Below are positions 1 through 10,808 of a DNA stretch of 64,000 bases, piece after piece. The translations under genes and the position numbers were made by a program. The notes beneath the pieces were generated by a model. It did not search any database. It was not told the origin of the DNA and saw only the letters and a program-made list of their open reading frames with translations. The DNA comes from Entrophospora sp. SA101 (Eukaryota > Glomeromycota > Glomeromycetes > Entrophosporales > Entrophosporaceae), in NCBI GenBank assembly GCA_958430865.1, contig CAUDNR010004039.1:1-64000 (forward strand), given 5' to 3'. Positions within the stretch are counted from its first letter, which is position 1; each line of letters begins with the position of its first letter.

Positions 1-2
1 TC

Positions 3-836
3 AAAACGAATGTACATTGATGATTCTGAACGTCTTAGCAAAGCACTCAGTATACCATTTGATCAAGTCCCCTATTTTAAAAGTTGGAGAATTTCCTTAA
101 AAAGTCACTCGTTGAACCTGTCAGAAAAAATTATGTTCAAATGTGCAATATCAATTAGATGGTAAAAAATGAAATAGAAAATATTTGGATGGTAACTTTG
201 TCACAACTCCCTCAACTTCTTTTGCTGGCTGAAGTTGCTTTAGAATTGTCACTGAAGGAAATGAGATAAATCAAGCTTTAGTTATTGACAAACTTATCAA
301 AGACCTGTTAGCAATTTTAAGTGAAAAATATGAGATTGTTATGGCCCGAAATTTGTCAGACCACAGAGAAGAAGCTTCATCCAGACTTCTTGATACTTAA
401 GGGTGAAGAGAAAAGAAAAGCCACGTTAAAGATTTTTAGACTGATATATCCAACCCAAGAAAAAAGCTTGATATGTCTTATCTTCAAGAAAATGATATGC
501 ATATTAGAGAGAGATATTTTTGTTTACGATTACATAAAACATTCTATCAGACAAATATATGAAGTCATGATTTTCTGAGTATGTATGGATTATTTTTGTT
601 TATGATAAAGAGTACTCGAGTAAATTCTATTTGAACAGCTTATTGTTTTGGGAAGTCCTCAAAATGCACTATTAAAAGAACACCCAAGAAATTGGTTTGA
701 TGTCAATTTGTGGAGGTCCCTTAGAGACCCCGTCATCGGAAATGTACCTGGGTTTGAAAATTATAAGGTATATCACCTGTCTTCTCGTAATCACTATTTC
801 ACAACATCCGAGATCAGAACGTGCAGTAAATAATCA
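3..836 (+). pseudogene. decayed protein-coding region, unknown family
   Basis: Several protein-like stretches lie in different plus frames and are broken by stops. Positions 3-164 read KRMYIDDSERLSKAL and end at TAG/TAA signals. About 186-404 holds a stretch with LVIDKLIKDLLAILSEKYEI and then SSRLLDT before a stop. Positions 648-833 hold NWFDVNLWRSLRDPVIG. The residue composition is coding-like, but no frame is open for more than about 85 codons and no splice model joins them convincingly. The last piece resembles, from memory only, a W..n.W...DP.....G.E pattern seen in repeated glomeromycotan ORFs. The region is probably a dead member of a repeat-associated gene family, possibly cut by the window edge. 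Confidence 0.35.
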
Positions 837-1282
837 CCAAAGCGTAAAAACTTGTTTCGAAAATTAAATGAAAGAAAAATTTAAAAAAGTTCTTAAAAAT
901 ATGTTTATGAAGTTATCAAAAAGATTGACAATACCCGCCACCCTGTAGGTTATCTAATATTGTAAATAAATTACAGATATATGGAGGTTTACATCTGAGT
1001 AAAGTGATTGATTCATTATTATTATGATTACATACTTTTGGGTTATATATTTTATTATTAATTATCTATTTATTCAACCAACAAATAGTAAGAATGTATT
1101 CGCCTTGTAGGCACATTATGATCATTAGGAAAAAGTTACAGAATCCATAGAAGAGATCAATAAGCTTTTATTGTTTAATATTTAGGAAACGGTAGTATCT
1201 TTGACTTGCCTATTAATATAGAAAGTTAAGGTTCATTTTTCTTATAATGTCTAGCTGATTGTAAAGGAGTCGAATGACATAA

Positions 1283-1399
1283 TTCTTGGAAAATGAATTC
1301 CTGGAAGATATTCAAGCTATTCATTCGAATGAGCATATAGCCAAGAGAGCCTTTGCTGGAACGTTTACTATGCCAGTTGAAAATAATTTGTTTGTTTAG
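1283..1399 (+). pseudogene. short orphan coding fragment
   Basis: An open stretch of about 38 codons reads FLENEFLEDIQAIHSNEH followed by IAKRAFAGTFTMPVENN and a TAG stop. It has no start codon and a TAA directly upstream. The composition is protein-like rather than random AT-rich translation, so it is probably a remnant of the same decayed locus as the fragments upstream. No family is recognised. Confidence 0.3.
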
Positions 1400-2438
1400 T
1401 TAACCATTTTCACACGCATGCTTATTTTATTTTTCTCATAAATATGTATAACAACATATTACTATTACTATTATTGTTATCACTTGATTTTGGCGATTTG
1501 GTATATATAAAAATAATTACTACTTGTGATTGATCTACATAGCCAGGTTCTCTGGTTAATATTAAGTAAATAATTATTGAACTTGCTTGTAAATATTTTC
1601 TTTGTTGTAAGACGCAATTAGCTAGCTTAGAGTTAATTACACCCAGAAAAGCAAATAATATTAATACAGTCGACGCTGGATATAGTGAACCTATTATATA
1701 GTGAATCGTACTATATAATGAAGTTAGAAAATTTACCATTTCATTATAGATATATTGCTCTTGATATAATGAATTTTAATATTAACTCTCTATATAAGTA
1801 TATAATGAAGTTTGTCTTGTTACAATCATAATAAATAAAGCTCCATATCATTGAAAATATAATAGTAACATTTATAATAATAATTACACAGTTGCACACC
1901 TGTCTATTTGCATCTGTTCATTTGCATAAAGGTAGCTCAGTCCCATATCGGGACTTATGAACTATTTGCATAACGTAAACGTGCGTATGCATCATGTTTC
2001 TACTAACGAAAATATGCATATTCATACTATAAAAGGAAAGATCAATGACAATAATTTTTATTTTTTATTCAAAAAAAAATCTTTAATATTGCTTTGCTTC
2101 ATAGACAGAATAAAATCTTTTTCGCATGTTCAAGTTCGGGATATTTCATATTACGAGATTTTTTCTGTAGTGGTTTTGTTTCATTACTTAAAATTCGGAT
2201 GAATACTTTAATGTTCTTGAAATTGTTGCTTGATCAATTTTTACTCCGGATTCTTGTTCACAACGACCAATCAATTCTTTTTGGGATCATTTTGCTTTTT
2301 TAAACAAATTTGATGACGTTGTTCGTTGTTTAACGTAGCTTTCTTCATTATGGATATAAAGGATAATATAATAATATAATAATGTTTGTGTAAAATCGAG
2401 TAAAAATCAAAAATTATTTTAATGAATCATGATAACCA
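1400..2438. other. AT-rich spacer with a pogo/Tigger-like terminus
   Basis: No supported gene. At about 1665-1830 the sequence has CAGTCGACGCTGGATATAG followed by repeated TATAGTGAA/TATAATGAA words. This is the look of a terminal inverted repeat of pogo/Tigger-type DNA transposons, by family knowledge. I found no matching opposite end, so at most it is a truncated element. Confidence 0.3.
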
Positions 2439-2490
2439 TATGCGCTGATTTTGTTTGAACCCCAAATCCAGCACGGTATGATCATAATGT

Positions 2491-5400
2491 TATGAATACT
2501 TTATACTAGCAAAAACCCATTGGTTTTGAGGTGGGGCCATTGGTTTGACGGGTTGATGAATAGTAAATTAGTTTTTTAGCGGAGCAAATAATTTTTTTTG
2601 GGGTAATTATCATTCTACCGACCAGTTTATACATTAAAAACACTCGTGTTTAACATCGAGACACAATAAGGTTTGAAAAAAGGCCCAAAAAACCAAATCG
2701 GCTGATATGTATCCATCGCTGTATCAGCGGTGGAAGTGATATTATTGACATTGTCGTTGACTTTTCTTCTTCTTGAAAGTGTTTTTGTGCTTGCCTTTCT
2801 TTCTTGGTTTGAATTTAAATAGATATTTAAGCCAATTACATTTTTTGATTTAATCTTTGGATATTACATACAAGATGATTAAAGTGTTCAGGGAACCCTT
2901 TCCTAAAATATTTTTATTGTTCTTGATAATATTATTAATAACATGCTTTTATTATCACAAATCTATCTTTTGAATACAACTTTATCGTTGAATGATAGTA
3001 TTTACTTTCACTACATGAAAATTTTGGATCTAAAATTAGTTGTCTATCTCAATGAAAAGTTGCCACCGCTTCAAAATCTTTATGTTGAAAGCAACTCCCA
3101 AATCCTCATCCATAAGTATTGTGTAACCACCAATATGATGAGATCTGAGTGTATGTTTGTTTGTCTTTAATTATTTTCTAGTTTACAAATAAATTTTTTA
3201 TCGTCATCCACTCTATCGTTATTATAGTTATTTGATTAATAATACTTTTATTAGTATTCAAAAGGCATCATGTGTCCATGCGAGAAAAATCAGGAATGAT
3301 GTAAATAGCACATATCTATGCGTACAAGATTGCTTTATCAATTCATCTTTGAAATCATTTTTTTTTAAGTTAATGAATAGCAAAAGAAAATTAAACCTCC
3401 TTCGTTCGGTTTAAAATTTTTAAACTGTACGCAAATAGATTAATAATATTAAAATTCATATCAAACCGTTCCGTCATCAACTTTACATAGCAATATTTAT
3501 TATCTGATTGAATAAAAAAAAGTATAGTCGATCTGGTAATCAACTGTGCGATTTCTATATGATAGCGGATATTTTGTTGTCGTCTTTGATTTTTATGAGA
3601 CACAATAATCGAAAATATTTATATACAAACGATTGTGTTAATTTAGATTTATTGCTCGCACTTACAAATCCAGCCAAATTTGCAATATTTTTATAATAAT
3701 CGTAAAATCGGGCTTTTACTATTTTATTTATTCTATATATTAAACACGAAAATAAGATTGATTAATAATCTATTTTTATTTTAAAAATAAAAACACAAGT
3801 GCAGATCAAAAGTTAAAAATTTGATCCACAATTATTTTGGATTTTATTTAAGCTTGAGTTATGTATAACATGTAATCTGTAATATAGTATTAAAAAGAAT
3901 ATTTTTGCTAAATACGGAAGCTAGATAGAAAATCAGTTTTGAAAGATAAGAAGCAGCACTTGAAAATCATTGTCATTATCCTTTTTTTTTTGTATTAATT
4001 AATATTCATTCATTGAGAATTTAGTTTAAATAGAAATGAATTTATTATTTGAAAAAAAAAACCCATTTGATTTACCAAATATGTTAGACTTTTTTTGCCG
4101 AGAACTAATTAAACAAAAAGATCGCTCAAACAAATAAATGATTAGTAATGTTAAAGATATTAAGAGATGGTGATAATAATGATTATAATAACTAGATAAA
4201 GGAAAACTTACAAAGTTCAACCAAAGCACCCATTCCACCAAATCAACTCAAATCAAGCGCATGAAGTTGCAAAGACGCCCCTTCTATCACGTGAACAAAC
4301 ATATTCCAATTGTCATGTTTTAAAATTCACAAGAAATCAAAGAAATAGATATGTTGTGTGCAATAAATCATCAGTTTTATTGACTGATTGATTGTTATTT
4401 TAAAAAACAAATTACTATTTATTAACATTGTTATAATTGTTAACACGGATGATTAATATAATAATAAAGTTCAAAAAAAAAAATTTATTTAGATAATAAT
4501 AACCATTATTAAATGATGAAAATCTTTTACAAGAAAATAAAATGCAGCCAATGTTAGAATAGTAATTAGATATTTGTGAGCCTCTCACACTCAATTAAAC
4601 GGAAGTTTAGTTTATCCGTACAGAGCAAGTTGTTATTATTTACATTTGCAGACAAATGCCTAATTCGGCCTATTAAATAGCCATAGCTTTTGGTGATAAT
4701 TCCTGTGAAACTTTCTTTTGTTGATGTAAATCTTTTCTCTAAATAAAAAATAAATTTGTGAAATTTTATTATTATTATTTAATTTAATGGACAAATAGAA
4801 TATATTTAAGCATTCGAATCATCTACGATTGTGATTCTTCTCGTGTAAAGAATTTGGAAGGTGAAAGAATCAATGCACCATATTCAGATGAACGAGCCTC
4901 AATTATTTTGATATTCAAGTATTATTCTAATAAATGCATGTATATACAGTAGTAAAAATAGCTCATTTGATTGATTAAAAAAGCAGAATTTTTTATTGAA
5001 TATGCTTTAATATAACACATTCACCATTGCTTTTAATTACGTGCTGACATTTTGATTTTTTGGTCAAATTAAAATAAATCAGGAATTAGGTCCCACTTTT
5101 CAATGATAAATTGTCCCAAGTCTTGAAGCTTTTAACCTCTATGATAATTTGGTTGCCAAAGTTTTTAAAAACTTGTTGAATATCATGTGATTTCAGCAGT
5201 GTTCCCATTTCTTCAAATCATTAACTCGCTCTATAAGCCATATCATCATCTGTTCCTTTTAACTTATTAGTATGAAAATAAAATTTGAGAATGAGATCTT
5301 GTAATTTGTGTAATTTGTGGGGTGAATGTATTCTCTTTTAATGTAATTACAAAAAACCAACAATATTCAACTCTATTATACATTTTAAAAGCAAATTACC

Positions 5401-5567
5401 CAAAATTAATTATCGGATTTGATTAGACAGGTAGTAGTAGTGGTGATAAAGGTTTTTGCGAATCCAACTTTTTTTGTTACTGTTACACATTGTATATAGT
5501 GACATCACATGCATGTATTTATATACAAATCTAATCTAACTAGTTAAAATGTAATGTTTTTGTGTGA
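2491..5567. other. gene-poor AT-rich spacer (copy A)
   Basis: I see no convincing gene. A minus-strand ATG context near 4190-4245 is followed by a canonical GTAAGT donor (reading MGALVEL before the donor) and could be a tiny first exon, but no downstream exon could be tied to it. The rest is AT-rich sequence with homopolymers. Confidence 0.4.
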
Positions 5568-6016
5568 ATGCCTGGGAAATTTAAAAAATCAGGAAGAAAC
5601 TTGTAAGTATAAAATTATATATCAAACAGGTAATTTTAACTTTTATGAATTACTAATTAGGAAGTTTGGAATTTATTATTAATAGTGATTACTATTTTAA
5701 ATATTGACATGTATCAATTATCCTTTACTGGAAACGACTTTCATATAATGATGTGATATACATAGATGGTATTATTGCCATCGTCAAAGAAAAAATATGG
5801 CGATGAAATATCTATATCATCAAATGACGATTTTAGTGTAAGCTTGATTTTGATATTAATTGTTTGTAAAGATACATCTCAACCTCAAATGTTAACCGAT
5901 CACATTGGACAAATGTAAAATTTATCTTACTATTACTGAAAGAACTTATTTCTTTAGAAGTTAATAAAAGTATTACTGATTATTTTAAAAAAGATTTTAT
6001 TGATTTTATTGTTTAG
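5568..6016 (+). CDS. tentative three-exon small protein (copy A)
   Basis: Candidate exons are 5568-5602, 5766-5837 and 5872-6016. They are bounded by a GTAAGT donor, a CATAG acceptor, a GTAAGC donor and a GTAAAG acceptor. The joints keep one open frame and give 83 residues, starting MPGKFKKSGRN and ending in a basic, leucine-rich tail (NRSHWTNVKFILLLLKEL) and TAG. Exon 2 in another frame reads SKKKYGDEISISSNDDFS, which also looks protein-like, so the model is uncertain. The family is not recognised. Support is only splice-site quality and phase agreement. Confidence 0.25.
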
Positions 6017-7827
6017 ACACTTCTATTTAGAATTCTTCATAACAATAACTCTAGAAGTAATTCTTTGGTAACGACATACAGTATGATTTTGTATAATTTG
6101 AATGATTTGAATGATTATAAAATAAACAAACATTTGATCACAGATTATTACAAATATAGCAACTTACTATGAAATCAAAAATTAACACTAAAAAAAATTA
6201 TGCATTACAAAAACAAATTGAAAATTTATAACCTAAATTGTGTTTGTTACATATGATAAGTTTTAATAAATTGAGTTTTCAAATATCAAAAATTGATGGA
6301 TTCTTAAAAAAAAAAAATAGCAGTTATTTTATTTAATATATTTAGTATTGTATTGTGTGCGTGCGTACGTGCATACATGCAGTGTGTAATTGCGATAGTG
6401 TGTATTATATGACATGATATATATGTTTAGAGATTGGGAAGAAGAATTGTATGTGAAAGTGATATTTGTGGGTGGTGTGGACCTTTCAATGTGATGTTTG
6501 GTAGATTACACGACTGCGATTATATGGATTATATTAATTAGGCTAATTTTTTTGACAAATGAATAGATAGACTTATTTAAATTAAATTTGATTGGATTAA
6601 TTGGACGAAAGAATTTTTGAAGTCGTACAAAAGATTGCTAATTAGTGTAATTAGTGGTATACTTCCTTATTTTTTTAATAGTGAGAAATTAAATATCAGA
6701 CATTTCTTATTGTATGAATGGATTTCTTTATTTGAAAAATTTCCGAATTGATTGTCATCTAAGTAAATTAACCGATTCCACTCCATTTGGTTAATTTTTT
6801 CAACAAAGAATTTTTTTCTCTTGCTGAAAGTGAGATGGTTTTTTTTAGGAAAAGTTAATCTAATTGTGTATTTTTACAAAGTAAAAAAAAAAAAGCCCAT
6901 ATAATTAATAATTATGGTGATGAGTTTACAATTTTAATATAAAGCATAAACTGGAATATTCTAAAGAAGGTTATTTTTTTCCTTTCGTTTCATGAAAATA
7001 ATAATTTACACAATAAATAATAACACAATATTATTTATCGATTAAATTGTATATTTATATATTATACAATAATAAGTGTTAATTGGATGCTGACTGATAT
7101 GACTTGATAAAGTTGCGATAAAAAAGAACAAAGTTAAAAGTAAAATAGTAAAGTTAAATAATAGCAAAGCGTTACTAGCATTAACTTCAGAACTAATATT
7201 AGTCCAGGATATTATTTATTAATTCAGTAAACAATCTTATTGTATTTACTTTTTGGGATACTTGTTATAAAAATATAGAATATAAACATGCAAGAAACGA
7301 AATTTGAACACGAATGTTAAATGAATATAAATAAACATGTAAAAAAGTAAATAGAATAATATAAAAATTTTTCATTTAGTGAAATTCATTTTGTAAAAAA
7401 TTCATTTATTTGTTTAACGAATTAATTTCTTTTCTAATTTTAGAAGCTACAAGTTTACACATTTAAACTATTTATAAAACAATTATATTTATCTTTCTTA
7501 TCTTAAATAATATATAATATACACGGATAAATATAAAGATTCTCCTTCCTATATGGCTTAGAATATCCTTAATGTTTGAAATATAAATATAATAAAAATA
7601 ATTTTTTTTCAAAAAATAAAAAATAAAAAAAAAATTTTTTTTGTCCATTTAACGTTCGTCATTGTAAAAAAAAAATTTTATGATATAAAAAAATTAAATT
7701 GTATAATATATTATTATATTAATTAGTCAATCAAATTTTTATTTTTTTTTTATTTTTTTTTTTTTGCTGCTTTTATAAAAAAAGAGTTCTCTGGTTAATT
7801 GATAAGTAGCAACAATAATATTAAATA
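6017..7827. other. AT-rich spacer upstream of the glycosyltransferase-like gene (copy A)
   Basis: No gene seen. There is an alternating GTGTGCGTGCGTACGTGC tract near 6353-6380, and long A and T runs at about 7600-7770 directly upstream of the next start codon, as expected for an AT-rich fungal 5' region. Confidence 0.4.
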
Positions 7828-9174
7828 ATGTTTTCAAAAAAACAACGATCAATGAAAAGACCTTATATAATTGGTGTAAATCACAAGCACACTGGAAATG
7901 TATTAATTAGACATAGATTAATTCAACATCTTCAAATCCTAGTATTGGTGCTAATATTTCTGATACTGCTCATGAAATTATGGGTTTTAATGTTGCCAGA
8001 TTGGGAGCCTTGGATTATCGCTGGTATTTATCATTTATCTTTATTTGTTTGGTTTTTTTTTGTTGTTGTTTTGTTTGTTTCATCCTTGCTCATTCTCACG
8101 CTCTCATACTCTTTTAATCGTTCTTTAGACTCATCATGTGATATATGCACAAAAGAAAATATGCACAGACCAATTCCACCACTACCATTAAAGGTTATAA
8201 AAATGTTTAAAAGCAACGAAGCGATAATTAATCACGAAGAAGATCAAGATGTATCAGATGAAAATAATTACGAACAATTTCAACAATATATCGATCCTGA
8301 CGATAATCTTGACGAAACCTACGATAATGAAGAGAGTGCTACTACCATCAATAGCAGTGATAATTTTTATATTCCCCCTTTCAAACACGATCTCGTTAGC
8401 AATACCGAAAATGACGATTATGATTTTACTATAGCGACTGGTGCAAGCGAAAACCACTTTTGTCCGATGAAGAGTTTCTTGTATAGAATGAGTGACGAAT
8501 TAGCCGAATACCGTATTCGTATGATCGTTTACGATTTGGGATTTTCCGAGAAACAAGTTGAAGAATTGAACCGGTTAAAGGAAAGGGGTTTCTTGACAGA
8601 GTTAAGAAAATTCAATTATGCATACTATCCAAGTTTCTTTAACATCACCATATCAAGAGGTGAATATGCTTGGAAGCCTGCAATAGTAGCCGAAATTTCA
8701 CGTGACTACCCTGGATTGATATTAACTTGGTTGGATAGTGGTACTTTTGTCGATAAATCATACTTTAGACGTTTAAAAAGCGAATTAAAACTTAATAAAG
8801 GTTTCTTATCACCCAGATCTTCCGGTAACATGAGAACTTGGACTCATCCCGGTGTCTACAAGTATTACAACGAAGTGAACCAATACAAATACAACAGAAT
8901 ATCAAATTGTAATGGAGCATCAATGTCATTTGATACGCGTAAAGCACAAAAATTAATTGATGGCTGGTACAGATGTGCCCTGGTCAAAGATTGTATAGCG
9001 CCAGAAGGTAGTAGTCGTATAAATCATCGTCAAGATCAGGCAATCATCACTTACTTGGCAGCAAAAGAGAAAAAATTTTGTAAGAATAAAAAAAGTGATC
9101 TTGGTATTACGAGTCATCAAGACAGATTTTGTAAGAAATTCATTATAAATTTTGAAAGAAGCAACAATTTATGA
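7828..9174 (+). CDS. membrane-anchored glycosyltransferase-like protein (copy A)
   Basis: A 448-codon open frame starts at ATG after an A-rich leader. Residues about 33-56 form a strong hydrophobic anchor behind a basic N-terminus, which predicts type II (Golgi/ER) topology. An acidic, Asn-rich linker covers about 125-205. Residues about 210-445 form a globular domain with YDLGFSEKQVEEL, GEYAWKPAIVAE, LTWLDSGTFVDKS, a conserved-looking NGASMSF and HRQDQAI. This order resembles nucleotide-sugar transferase-like (DUF1647-type) proteins, with the LDSG segment in the place of a DxD-like metal site. Family placement is from memory. A second hydrophobic stretch (residues 67-101) coincides with a likely intron at 8024-8128. 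Its removal keeps the frame and gives 413 residues with one membrane span, which fits the topology better. The substrate cannot be inferred. Confidence 0.75.
   Translation: MFSKKQRSMKRPYIIGVNHKHTGNVLIRHRLIQHLQILVLVLIFLILLMKLWVLMLPDWEPWIIAGIYHLSLFVWFFFVVVLFVSSLLILTLSYSFNRSLDSSCDICTKENMHRPIPPLPLKVIKMFKSNEAIINHEEDQDVSDENNYEQFQQYIDPDDNLDETYDNEESATTINSSDNFYIPPFKHDLVSNTENDDYDFTIATGASENHFCPMKSFLYRMSDELAEYRIRMIVYDLGFSEKQVEELNRLKERGFLTELRKFNYAYYPSFFNITISRGEYAWKPAIVAEISRDYPGLILTWLDSGTFVDKSYFRRLKSELKLNKGFLSPRSSGNMRTWTHPGVYKYYNEVNQYKYNRISNCNGASMSFDTRKAQKLIDGWYRCALVKDCIAPEGSSRINHRQDQAIITYLAAKEKKFCKNKKSDLGITSHQDRFCKKFIINFERSNNL
8024..8128 (+). other. probable frame-preserving, stop-free intron
   Basis: The segment starts GTATTTATC, is extremely T-rich, contains GCTCATTCTCACGC as a possible branch region and ends TTCTTTAG. 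It is 105 bp long, a multiple of three, with no in-frame stop, so retention and splicing both give an open frame. The codon at the joint becomes GAC after splicing. An identical segment lies at 30657-30761. Confidence 0.6.
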
Positions 9175-10595
9175 TAAAAATAGAATTTAAATTAAAAACT
9201 TGATTTTTGGACAATTTTTATTTTTAATTTTCTGTAAATAGATATTAATATATTAATATTAAATATATTTTTTTAATAATATTCTAATAAGGGGGTTTTT
9301 TATTAATTTTAATATTGTGGTATACATAATAACAATTTTTTAAAACTCAATAAAATAACAAATATGATAATATGTGATAATATTGTGGCTGTGACTTTTC
9401 TTTAAAAAACTTTTCCCCCAAAATAAAATTTGTCTCCTTGAATATATAAATAGTTGCTGCGCACACAACTTTTGATTGTTTGTGGCCATCTGATAATAAT
9501 ATCAAATGGTGTAAAAGACTTGATCAAGCCCCCGAACCTGTTTCTAGTTTGTCGTATGAGAACTATCTTTACAAATCAGTAAATGACAAAGCATGTATCT
9601 GTCATGCATAACATTGTTAACGTTGAGATCAAAAAAAAATTTTCGTCGAATGATAATCCATGTTTCATTATATATAAGATCTACCACATAATTATTAATA
9701 TTAATATATTAGTCGTTTATCGACATTAATATAGGTAGGTAGTTGCTGTTCTAATAAGATTTTATTATTATATGGGCATTACATCACATAAAAGAATAAG
9801 GGTTAGTGATAACTTTAATGGTTTTATTAGCATCACATTTCAATAATGATTAGATAATAATTCCTTTGTGGGAAAATAATAGTAGTCGCTTAACTTGTGT
9901 GCCACGACGCTAATTTTTGAGAAACTAGTCTTGGAAGAATTAAAGGATCTACACAACCAGTAATAAGATAAAAGGTTGTGACAAATCATTTCGTCCTGCG
10001 TAATAAATCTGTAATAATTTGAACTTAAAAAAGTATTTTTAATCTTAATTAGAAATTTAGTCAAATCAATTAATTATCTTGGTTTGGCTTGGAAAACTAC
10101 TTTCGATAATAACTTTAATTACATTAAGTTCAAACCAAGAATCGTTTTTTCATCGAATTTGCGTATATACACACTACTCATTCAACTTGAGAATTAAAAA
10201 GATTTATTTGCATCTTCAAGTAGATAGAATAATATGGGAGCAAGTTCGATTAAAACCATTTTGCTAATTTACAATGACGTCCATACACCAAGAATGATTT
10301 TGATCTTGAGAAATTCTTATAACCAAATTACAAATGTAAATTCGATAAGTCGGCCAAAATTTTCTTAATAATAATAACTCATGTTTTAAAACTAAGCGAT
10401 GATTTTTTTTTTTGGTTCACTAAAAAGTTTTACTATTAATACTCGCATTGGTTTTGGGGTCCGAATATTTTCCTCTCATGCAAGTATTCTGACAATTTTT
10501 ATCTTTTATTGAATTGTTATCTCCACAAATAAATCCCATATATTTTAGTAACTCATTTACTATTGGTCGAGTTATAATTAATTGTTAAAAAATAA
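9175..10595. other. AT-rich spacer (copy A)
   Basis: No supported gene. TTGGTTTGG at 10079 and TTCAAACCAAG at 10129 form a loose inverted repeat. An ATTCGATAAGTCGG word near 10342 matches the repeated word of the palindrome at 23916-24024. Confidence 0.4.
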
Positions 10596-10808
10596 ACTAT
10601 CGAAGAAATTAAAGAACAATTAAAAAAAGTCGAAGAGAAGTTGGAGAAGTTTGAAAAGATTGAGGAGTGGGAAAAGAAGAAGAGGTTGAATTAATTGGGG
10701 GAAAAGTTGGAGAACGAAGAATGAAAGAATGATGAACAGAAGAAGAGGTTGGAGGATCAAGGAGAAAGATTAATCGAAGAAGAAGTGGAGGAGAATATAA
10801 ACGATTAG
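10596..10808 (+). pseudogene. decayed coiled-coil gene fragment (copy A)
   Basis: Plus-strand reading gives a Lys/Glu/Leu heptad stretch, TIEEIKEQLKKVEEKLEKF, then IEEWEKKKRLN, a TAA, LGEKLENEE, a TGA and KNDEQKKRLEDQGERL before TAG. Two in-frame stops break what is clearly coiled-coil coding sequence. The purine-rich composition also produces a spurious open frame on the other strand. It is a remnant of a coiled-coil protein of unknown family, and its flanks show no start or splice sites. Confidence 0.55.

Noticed and set aside
1422..1739. 105-codon minus-strand frame near the left end
   Set aside because: It lies across TATAGTGAA-type repeat sequence. The translation is typical of AT-rich DNA and has no family features.
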